Part shown: positions 23,961-31,000 of the stretch, in pieces
Numbering within the stretch: the stretch's first letter is position 1
How the letters are laid out: every line of letters starts with the position of its first letter
Source of the DNA: Verrucomicrobiia bacterium
GTDB taxonomy: Bacteria; Verrucomicrobiota; Verrucomicrobiia; Limisphaerales; JADLHS01
Direction of reading: 5' to 3'
NCBI GenBank assembly: GCA_026125285.1
Contig: JAHCLO010000024.1
Location: 40,593 to 104,592, forward strand
Length of the DNA: 64,000 nt
Position numbers and translations under genes: made by a program
The notes under the pieces: model-generated
Seen by the model: the letters and a program-made list of their open reading frames with translations, nothing else
Database searches by the model: none
Told to the model about the DNA's origin: nothing

Positions 23961-24338
23961 ATGACTCCCGAACTCATTCGACGTTACCAGTACGGCGGCG
24001 ACATCTACACGCGCCTGGCCAATGACTATGGCGACGCCGCCGCGCAGATGATTGCCCGGGCCGCCAGCACGGGCGACCGCTACGCCGTGGGCGACGCCCT
24101 CAACCGCGTGCGCCATGGCTCGCCCTTGCCGCAATCCACCACGGCGATCCTCGTTGAGCAACTCGTCACCGATCCGCTCGGCGCGCCGCTCGACGCCGCG
24201 AACAAGGCTGTGACCACCCTGGCCGGGAACACCTTCCTGGCGTTCTTTCGCAACCCCGCCGTCGTCATCGTGCTGCTCATCATCGGCGGAATCCTCTACC
24301 TCCATTTCCTTGGCGTGCCCAAGTGGGCGCGCCGTTGA
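23961..24338 (+). CDS. Virion-type protein with C-terminal TM
   Basis: 125 residues from the ATG at 23961. MTPELIRRYQYGGDIYTRLA then helical segments rich in Ala and Asp, and one TM segment near the C-terminus (AVVIVLLIIGGILYLHFLG) ending in a basic tail. Function unknown; context suggests a virion membrane or DNA-delivery protein. Confidence 0.6.
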   Translation: MTPELIRRYQYGGDIYTRLANDYGDAAAQMIARAASTGDRYAVGDALNRVRHGSPLPQSTTAILVEQLVTDPLGAPLDAANKAVTTLAGNTFLAFFRNPAVVIVLLIIGGILYLHFLGVPKWARR

Positions 24339-24367
24339 AAACCCAAACCACACCACAAAAAAACACC

Positions 24368-24640
24368 ATGAACAAAACCAAGAAAATCCTGCTGGGCGCC
24401 AGTGCGCTCGTTGTCCTGTTTGTCACCCTGGCGCTTGGCCAGGTGCTGAACCTCTTGCCCTTGCCCGCCACGTGGGCAGCAAGCGACGGAAATTATTTCC
24501 GGCTCACCAGCACGGCCACGCCGGAAATCAAAGTCGGCACGAACACCTACACCGGTGCTACTACGAATGTGTACCTGACGAACATCTACCAGTTGCGCAT
24601 TACCAAGGGTATTGTGACCGGCATCATTGCGCCGGAGTAA
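24368..24640 (+). CDS. Secreted or membrane-anchored small beta protein
   Basis: 90 residues. MNKTKKILLGASALVVLFVT then LALGQ is a signal peptide or N-terminal anchor, followed by a Thr-rich beta region (TPEIKVGTNTYTGATTNVYL, TNIYQLRITKGIVTG). No family recognised. Confidence 0.55.
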   Translation: MNKTKKILLGASALVVLFVTLALGQVLNLLPLPATWAASDGNYFRLTSTATPEIKVGTNTYTGATTNVYLTNIYQLRITKGIVTGIIAPE

Positions 24641-24647
24641 CCGAACC

Positions 24648-24785
24648 GTGAACTGGAGACAAATCAGTCCGTTGGCCTTGATCGGCCTGGGCGTGCTCCT
24701 CATGTGGTGGCTGCTGACGCGCGGAAAGTCCGCCGCCACGGAAGCCGGCGCGGCCCGCCAGGCGGAACTCGACGCGATTCAGTAA
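24648..24785 (+). CDS. 45-residue single-TM protein (GTG start)
   Basis: Starts at GTG: a short N-terminus, one TM segment (LALIGLGVLLMWWLLTRG) and an Ala/Glu-rich tail. The stop TAA overlaps the next ATG by one base (TAATG), as in coupled phage genes. Confidence 0.55.
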   Translation: MNWRQISPLALIGLGVLLMWWLLTRGKSAATEAGAARQAELDAIQ

Positions 24786-24979
24786 TGGACGAAAAGGTTC
24801 TACCGAGCGGCTGGCGCGCCTTTGCGCTCGCCTTCGGCGTGCTGCAAGTGCTCGCGCTCTTTCTCCTGGCCATGATCTTTGGCCGAATCGAAAACATTGA
24901 CGCGCGCGTTGGCCGTGTCAGCGAGCGTGTCTCGGAGCTTGAGGGCAAGCTAGCACCATACAAATACACCCCAAACTGA
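24785..24979 (+). CDS. TM plus coiled-coil protein (holin/antiholin-like)
   Basis: 64 residues. One TM segment (ALAFGVLQVLALFLLAMIFG) then a heptad-like coiled coil (RIENIDARVGRVSERVSELE). Small membrane proteins of this shape occur among phage lysis and virion genes. The next ATG follows the TGA directly. Confidence 0.55.
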   Translation: MDEKVLPSGWRAFALAFGVLQVLALFLLAMIFGRIENIDARVGRVSERVSELEGKLAPYKYTPN

Positions 24980-25549
24980 ATGAACCTAAAAAAATGGAAA
25001 ATTGGACTGACCGTCGCGTGTCTGCTTGGCGGATTGACTGCCGGCGCCGGCCTGGTAGCCGGGATGCAATGGCAGGCGTTCGTCGCCGTCCTGTGTACGT
25101 CACTCGCCACCCACCTTGGTGCCTACCTTATGAAACACCCCATCGAATCCATTGACCTCGGCACCACCCACACACCCAAGCGCACCAGCAACGGCGCCGG
25201 GCCGCTCCTCTCCCTGGCGCTCTCCGTGGCGCTCCTGGGCGGCCTGTGCGTCGCTCCCGTCGCGCTCACCGGCTGTAGCACTCCCTCCGCATCGCAGACC
25301 GTCACCACGTTCACCACGTTGCGCGACACGCAAATCCTCGTTGACCGCGCCATGCAGTTGTACGCGGCTGGCGTCGTCACCGGCGAAGTCTCCACGCAGA
25401 AACAGGCGCAGATTGACAAGGCCCACGCGCAATACCGCTCGGCCTTCCGGCTCGCCGTCACCGCCGCGCGAAACGACCTGACCAAACTGTCCAACGCCGA
25501 ACTCGACGCGCTGGCCAGCGAAGTCATCATGCTCATAACCTCACTCTGA
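24980..25549 (+). CDS. Two-part membrane protein with internal lipobox (lysis candidate)
   Basis: 189 residues. The first 45 residues hold two hydrophobic segments (LTVACLLGGLTAGAGLVAGM, then QAFVAVLCTSLATHLGAYL), compatible with a holin hairpin. A second hydrophobic stretch near residues 73-97 ends in a lipoprotein-type box (PVALTGCSTP, Cys near 98), followed by a helical region (VDRAMQLYAAGVVTGEVSTQ). It looks like a holin-like part joined in frame to a lipoprotein-like part, such as an Rz1-like spanin. If real it is a fusion; alternatively the second half starts at an internal codon. Confidence 0.5.
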   Translation: MNLKKWKIGLTVACLLGGLTAGAGLVAGMQWQAFVAVLCTSLATHLGAYLMKHPIESIDLGTTHTPKRTSNGAGPLLSLALSVALLGGLCVAPVALTGCSTPSASQTVTTFTTLRDTQILVDRAMQLYAAGVVTGEVSTQKQAQIDKAHAQYRSAFRLAVTAARNDLTKLSNAELDALASEVIMLITSL

Positions 25550-25551
25550 TT

Positions 25552-25758
25552 ATGGACCCGATTACCGCCGCCGCGATCGCCCAAGGAATCTCTGCGCTGA
25601 TTACGATCTGGCGCGAACGCGCCAACAAACCCGCCAACTGGTCTCCCACCGAACAAGACTGGCTCGACATGTTGGCCCTCAACTCCAAGACCGCCGACGA
25701 CTATAAACGCGAAGCGGCGGCGCGGCTGGGGGTGCAATGGGAAAACGCCAAGGTGTGA
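25552..25758 (+). CDS. Small provirus protein, unknown
   Basis: 68 residues: an Ala/Ile-rich amphipathic N-terminal helix (PITAAAIAQGISALITIW) and an acidic helical body. A second frame (25737-25985, MGKRQGVIRQATPGG...) overlaps this gene's end and the next gene; it has a coiled-coil-like stretch and might be a genuine overlapping gene, but it is not annotated here. Confidence 0.5.
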   Translation: MDPITAAAIAQGISALITIWRERANKPANWSPTEQDWLDMLALNSKTADDYKREAAARLGVQWENAKV

Positions 25759-25830
25759 TTCGCCAGGCGACGCCCGGCGGCATGGCCATAGTCCATGCCG
25801 CGTTCGTGCGCGCCCGACAAAAGGAACTCA

Positions 25831-26241
25831 ATGAACTCCGCAAGGAAAACGCTTTGCTGGCTCGCCTGGCTGCTCGCCTCGGCCTCAGTCGCTCACTCTG
25901 GCAGCCTAACGCTCGCGTGGGATCCCAGCCCGACGCCGGGTGTGACGTACCGCATCTATGCCCACACTACCCCCATCGGGACTAACCTGGTTGACACCGT
26001 CGTCAAGCTCGACGCCGGAACGAACCTGACCGCTTCCGTCTCGAATCTCGCGCCCGGGCAATGGCACTTTGTGGCGACGGCCGTCAAAGCCGGGATCGAA
26101 AGCGAGCCATCAAACGAACTCGTCACGGAAGTCCCCGCCAAACCCGCGAACATGCGCACCGTTACCCTCCAATGGAACGCGACCGTCTCCGGCACGAACT
26201 GGCTGGACGCTGGATTTTTTCGCGTGAAGTTCGGAGATTAA
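25831..26241 (+). CDS. Secreted fibronectin type III-like protein
   Basis: 136 residues from the ATG at 25831, chosen because AAAGGA precedes it. A signal peptide (TLCWLAWLLASASVAHSGSL) is followed by SLTLAWDPSPTPGVTYRIYA and WHFVATAVKAGIESEPSNEL, the Trp/Tyr/Ala pattern of a fibronectin type III domain, then a second, partial beta unit (VTLQWNATVSGTNWLDAGFF). Such domains occur in phage and bacterial surface proteins and may bind carbohydrate. Last rightward gene of the provirus; it overlaps the convergent integrase stop by four bases. Confidence 0.68.
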   Translation: MNSARKTLCWLAWLLASASVAHSGSLTLAWDPSPTPGVTYRIYAHTTPIGTNLVDTVVKLDAGTNLTASVSNLAPGQWHFVATAVKAGIESEPSNELVTEVPAKPANMRTVTLQWNATVSGTNWLDAGFFRVKFGD

Positions 26242-27047
26242 ATGCTGACCCGCGCAGCCATCTCCCGGCTGTGCTCGTCAACCAGATGGAAGTAAGTCTT
26301 CGCCAGTAACGCCCCGCCGTCCTGGTGTCCCAGCCAGCGCGCCACCGTGGGCATATCCACGCCTGATTCAATGCAGCGCGTGGCGAACAAGTGGCGGAAA
26401 GAATGGTAGCTCCATTGCGAACCGAGCGCCCGCTTGCTGGCCTGCTCAATCGCCTTGCGCGCGTTCTGGCGCGGCAAAACAAAGCCGCCGCTGTCCAAGC
26501 CTTTCAAACGAATCAAAACCTCGTCCAGCGCCGCCAGGCGCGGCACACACCGGCCTTTGCCGCTCTTGGTGGACTCTGCCGGCACTTCGATCCGATCCGG
26601 GAACACATGCAGCCAGGTCAAGGCCCGGGCCTCAGAAATCCGCAAGCCCGTGTACGCCAGGAAACGCACCACGAGCCCGGCCTGTGAACGCGGAGCTGCG
26701 TCACACTCTGCCAGGAGCGCCGCGAACTCCGCTTGCGACGGCGGCACAAAGTGCCGGACATTCAGCCGCCGCCGCGATCGCAACTTCCCGTGCGGCGAGA
26801 TGCCCCGGATAAAACTCACGAACGCGTTCCACCGCGACGGGCAACACACGCCCGCCAGCGAAGCGGCCAAGCGCAACACCGTATTCGCCGACAACTCCGC
26901 GGCCGGCAACGCCACATCTGGCCAGTGCTTCAGGATCAAGCCATGCAACTCCCGATAGAAAAGCTGCGTCTTGGGTTTGCGGTTGAGGCACCGGACTGTC
27001 AGCCAAGTGGACAAACAATCCGCGAAAGACTTTTGAGAATAGGGCAT
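26238..27047 (-). CDS. int: Provirus tyrosine integrase
   Basis: 269 residues. The catalytic residues of the tyrosine-recombinase family are all visible: Arg in YTGLRISEARALT, Lys in STKSGKGR, His-x-x-Arg in HSFRHLFATRC, the second His in RWLGHQDGGALLAKTYFHL, and the nucleophile Tyr (AKTYFHL). The first 100 residues are the helical core-binding domain. The start codon is 19 bp from the attR core and the gene runs inward, so its promoter spans the attachment site and the adjoining host DNA. It should catalyse integration and excision at tRNA-Arg(ACG). Confidence 0.93.
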   Translation of the reverse strand: MPYSQKSFADCLSTWLTVRCLNRKPKTQLFYRELHGLILKHWPDVALPAAELSANTVLRLAASLAGVCCPSRWNAFVSFIRGISPHGKLRSRRRLNVRHFVPPSQAEFAALLAECDAAPRSQAGLVVRFLAYTGLRISEARALTWLHVFPDRIEVPAESTKSGKGRCVPRLAALDEVLIRLKGLDSGGFVLPRQNARKAIEQASKRALGSQWSYHSFRHLFATRCIESGVDMPTVARWLGHQDGGALLAKTYFHLVDEHSREMAARVSI

Positions 27048-27065
27048 AGCAGGTAGCGCGCTCGC

Positions 27066-27117
27066 CTGACTACGGATCAGAAGGTTATAGGTTCAACTCC
27101 TATTGGGTGCGCCAGTT
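27066..27117. repeat. attR core (52-bp direct repeat, copy 2)
   Basis: Exact copy of 11265-11316, a 3' tRNA-Arg(ACG) fragment without its 5' half, so not a functional tRNA. It marks the right end of the provirus. Confidence 0.93.
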
Positions 27118-27289
27118 CCAAACGTCGGAACATCAAGCATTTCTGCTCTCAAGTCGCAAGGTCCCCAAGCAGCCACGAAAGCGTGCTTGGCCAATTCTTG
27201 GCCAATTCTTGGATCGTTGCACCGCACTATGATCTGACACGTCGACTGAGGCAGTCGAAAACGCTCGGTGACTCCGTCATCCACGCCGG

Positions 27290-27490
27290 TCACGAAAGAC
27301 GCGGCTGGCTTCCACCGTTCAAGTAGCGGTGAATTTCAGCTCGCGGAATCAGCACGCGCCGGAGGCCGGGAAGCTTCCGGAGCACCTTTCGCCGAACCAG
27401 TCGACGAATTGTTTCCTCGCAAACCCCCAACTCGGTTGCACTACCTTTTACGTCGAGAGTTTGGCATTCGGGAATTGTCATCGTATTCAT
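27290..27490 (-). CDS. Excisionase/MerR-like HTH protein
   Basis: 66 residues from the ATG at 27490 (a GAAAG site precedes it; a longer start at 27517 lacks one). GSATELGVCEETIRRLVRRK followed by VLRKLPGLRRVLIPRAEIHRYL is the HTH_17/excisionase pattern: helix, turn with Glu-Thr-Ile-Arg, Leu-Arg-hydrophobic wing and a C-terminal helix. It lies just right of the provirus and is the first gene of the T4SS region; its partner recombinase is not in view. Confidence 0.7.
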   Translation of the reverse strand: MNTMTIPECQTLDVKGSATELGVCEETIRRLVRRKVLRKLPGLRRVLIPRAEIHRYLNGGSQPRLS

Positions 27491-27699
27491 AATTTCACTT
27501 TCACAGGGCGACAACATACGACCGGTGGCGACTCAATAGGTGTAGCTGCCGCACAACCCGACCATGAGAAAAAGAAGCCAAGATTTGTATCAAGAATGCA
27601 AACGGACGCGATCTGGGGTGGCGTCACAGGGTGGCTGGCGCTCAACTGAGCGGCTGGATTCGAGAAGATCAATCCGCCGCTGAAACAAATCGCGCGAAG

Positions 27700-28014
27700 T
27701 TAAGGCCAGTCGATGGTGCGGCGCGTGGGAGTGTCACCCATGATTAAGCGGGTGCGGCCGCCGTCAGCATCTGAAGACATGCCTGGAGAAGCGAGCATGA
27801 TCCCGACGATTGCGCGCGTTTGAGGCGAGGCCGGTATTGGAAGCAGCGACTTGCGCTTGCGGAACAGAAGCCAAACAATTGCGAGGGAGCATCCCCAAGC
27901 GAACACCATGAACAGATAATCCCCATTATCATGAATGAACGCGGTAAGCTCATTCAGCAGTTTGCCAAAATCTTGAACCGAGTATTCCATTATTGGAGGC
28001 GTTCGCCATTGCAT
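27700..28014 (-). CDS. Small membrane protein, unknown
   Basis: 104 residues from the ATG at 28014, preceded by GAAG. One hydrophobic segment (YLFMVFAWGCSLAIVWLLF, about residues 32-50) followed by a Lys/Arg stop-transfer stretch and a polar tail. It lies downstream of the methylase/helicase gene. No family recognised. Confidence 0.45.
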   Translation of the reverse strand: MQWRTPPIMEYSVQDFGKLLNELTAFIHDNGDYLFMVFAWGCSLAIVWLLFRKRKSLLPIPASPQTRAIVGIMLASPGMSSDADGGRTRLIMGDTPTRRTIDWP

Positions 28015-28053
28015 CTTCGTGGATGAGGTTTGGGGTGTCAAGTTGCCGGCTCG

Positions 28054-31000
28054 TTACACGGACACTCCCGCCCGCCGCTTTTGACGAACGGTCTTATCCT
28101 GTGTTTCGGAATTCTTCCGCGCCGTGTCCTCCGGTGAATCCGTTTCGACTTGGCTGGGCGCTTGGTTCTTGGTGAGGTCCAGCTTTTCTTCAATCTCACT
28201 CTGGCGGCAGGTCAACTGCTGGTAACGCTCCTCGCGCTCGAAGTGCGCGCCGACTTTGGTTTCCAACTCTTTCGCCCGCTTGCTGGCGTCGGTGATGTCG
28301 TATTCAAGTTTGGACGCGCGTTCCTCGAAGCCTTGGATGTTCGCTTCGAGCGAACGAATCGTGCCCAGCGCGGTGTCCGTCACCCTCGCGGCGTAGCTAT
28401 TTTTGCCGCGCACAATCATTTCAACTGTGTTGTTGAAGCTGGGTCGGAGGAACAAATCGAAACCAGCAAAACGCCCAACCCGCACGTCGTCGCCGAACCG
28501 ACTCTTGATCTTTTCGGCGCGGCGCAAAATCAACTCGCCTGCGATGCCCCGGTTGTCGAGGGTCTGCCCGTCGAGTTCGATGCTGAACTTGTCACCCGAA
28601 GTGTCCTGTCGCGCCGCGATGTCCTGCCGCAAGTTTGCGAGCCGACCAGTGAACGCCTCGGCATCTTCGTGTGACCGGCGGAGATTGGTGCGGATGCGAT
28701 ATTGTTCCTCGGCGTGGGCGGAGCGGAGTCGCGTGAGTCGAATCAACTCGGCGTCCACTTGGGCTTTCTCAATCACAAGCGGATTGCCGGATGCAATCGC
28801 TTTCACCTCGGCGTAGGTCAATGCGGCTGAGTCCAAATCTTCAAGGCGGCGGATCGTCATGTCGCCGCTCATCACTTGGGCGATGAACTTCGCCTTCGTC
28901 TCCAAGGTCTGCCACATGTAGGCGTCGAACGAGCCTTCGGTGACGTAACGGTAAATCGAGACGACTTCGTTCTTGTTGCCTTGGCGCAGAATCCGCCCTT
29001 CGCGCTGCTCCACGTCGGCGGGACGCCACGGCGCATCGAAGTGATGCAGGGCGATAAGGCGTTCCTGAACATTCGTGCCTGAACCCATTTTCTGTGTGCT
29101 CCCAAACAGAACGCGGACCTTGCCGGCGCGAACGTCGCGGAATAATGAAAGCTTCGCCGCGTCTGAATCGTAGTCCTGGATGAAAGCAATGTCTCCACTC
29201 GGCACGCCAAGCCGCTCCAGCTTTTCTGCTGCGTCACGATAAACCGAGAAGCCTTTGTCCTTCGGCGTCGAGAGGTCGCAAAAGACAAGCTGCGCGGAAC
29301 GTTCCGGTTTCGAGTCCTGCCAGATGCGAAAGATGTTTTCGACGGCCTGATTGACTTTGCCTTGCGGGTCGTCTGGCGCGGAAGGCTTCATCAGACGGAG
29401 ATCCAAAGCCGCCTTCCTCCCCTCGGACGTAATCTTCAGCATGTTGTCTTCGCTCGGATCAACCCGATTGGTTTTCAGCCGTTCGGCACGAGCGGCGAGT
29501 TCCTGAACGAACTCCTTCAGCTCCAATGTCGCGGGCGCGTTGCGGACGGCGGGCTTTTCACCGTCAAGTTTTGGGCGTGGCAAGTTGAGCATCGCGGCGG
29601 TCTGCACGTCGGCGGATTGACGGAATATCTGCATCAACTCCGGCACATTGATGAAGCGGGCGAAGCGCGTGTTCAAACGGTAGCCCGCGCCGTCGGGCGA
29701 GAGTTCCATCGCCGTCACCGGCTCGCCAAACGTCGCCGCCCACGAATCGAAGTGATGCAGGTTGTGTTTTTTCAAATCGTCCGGTTGCAAGTAACGCTGC
29801 ATGGTGAACATCTCCGCCATGCTGTTGGCGATCGGTGTGCCGGTTGCGAAAACAATACCTCCGCCGCCGTTCATGGATTGGACGTGGCGCACCTTGAGAT
29901 ACATATCGAACGCCCGTTCGCTGGCCGTCTGCGGCAGACCCGCGATGCGTGTCATCTTGGTAACGTAAAAGAGATTTTTGAAGTAGTGCGCCTCGTCCAC
30001 GAACAACCGGTCCACGCCAAGTTCCTCGAAGGTCAGCGTGTTGTCCTTTTTGTGCTCCGCGGCCAGCGCCTGAAGTTTGGCTTCGAGCCGTTTCTTCGCT
30101 TTCTCCAGTTCCTTCACCAAACGGCGATTGGAACTGTCGGCATGCTCTCGCCGAATCATTTCCAACTCGTGAAGCTGCTCGTCAAAGAATCGTTTCTGCG
30201 TGTCGTAAGAGAGCGGGATGCGCTCAAAACCGGAGTGCGTGACGATGACGGCATCCCAATTGCCAGTGGCGATGCGGCTGAAAAGCTTCTTCCGATTCTG
30301 CGACTCGAAATCCTCTTTGCCCGCGACCAGGATGTTCGCGCCGGGATACAACGTCAGCAACTCGGTTGAGAACTGGCCGAGCATGTGGTTCGGCACGGTG
30401 AACATCGGCTTGCGCGCGAGGCCGAGCCGCTTCAATTCCATCGCGGCGGCGACCATCGTGAAAGTTTTGCCGGCGCCGACGACGTGGGCAAGCAAAGTGT
30501 TGGGTGTTTGCAGAATCCGCCAGACGCCGGCCTTTTGATGGCGATGAAGTTGAACCACCTGGCTTGCACCGGGCAGCGTCAGGTGATCGCCGTTGAACGT
30601 GCGCAGCCGGGTATGGTTGAACGTGTCGTTGTAGAGGCGGCAAAGCCGTTCGCGCCTTGAATCATCCGACCACACCCATTCCTTGAATCTTTCCTTGATA
30701 CGCTCCTGCTTTTCGCGTGCCGCCTCGGTTGCCTGCGCGTTGACGACGGGCTTTTTGTCAACCACGTCATAAACGGTAGGCGTCTTGAGATTCAGCGCGT
30801 CCTCAATCAACTCCAAACCCGTGTAGCGGTCTGTGCCCCAATCCGTCGTGTTGGAAGTCGCACCACGCGCCTCCCAATCTACGTTCAAATGCCAAGAGCC
30901 GAGCGCGTGGACATGCCCGACCTCGACACCGGATGTGACATTCAGCAACTTGTGAATGAATTGCTTCACGTCGTCGGGCGGCAGCCAGGAAGCGCCAAGC

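Larger units (their letters stand above)
11265..27117. mobile_element. Integrated tailless (double-jelly-roll, PM2/corticovirus-like) provirus
   Basis: About 15.8 kb between two exact 52-bp repeats, with an integrase at the right end. Gene order from the left: a ribbon-helix-helix regulator (minus), Cys-rich and HTH early genes, DnaB-N/RecA-like helicase, MazEF-type pair, then on the minus strand the packaging ATPase with two partner genes, a divergent control region, two tiny membrane proteins, the candidate major capsid protein, a run of small virion-type genes with ATGA overlaps, fibre genes, small membrane proteins and the integrase. There is no portal, terminase large subunit, tail tube or tape-measure gene. 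The FtsK/HerA-fold ATPase plus a MCP of about 310 residues and many single-TM proteins is the hallmark of Varidnaviria-type tailless viruses. Confidence 0.8.
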
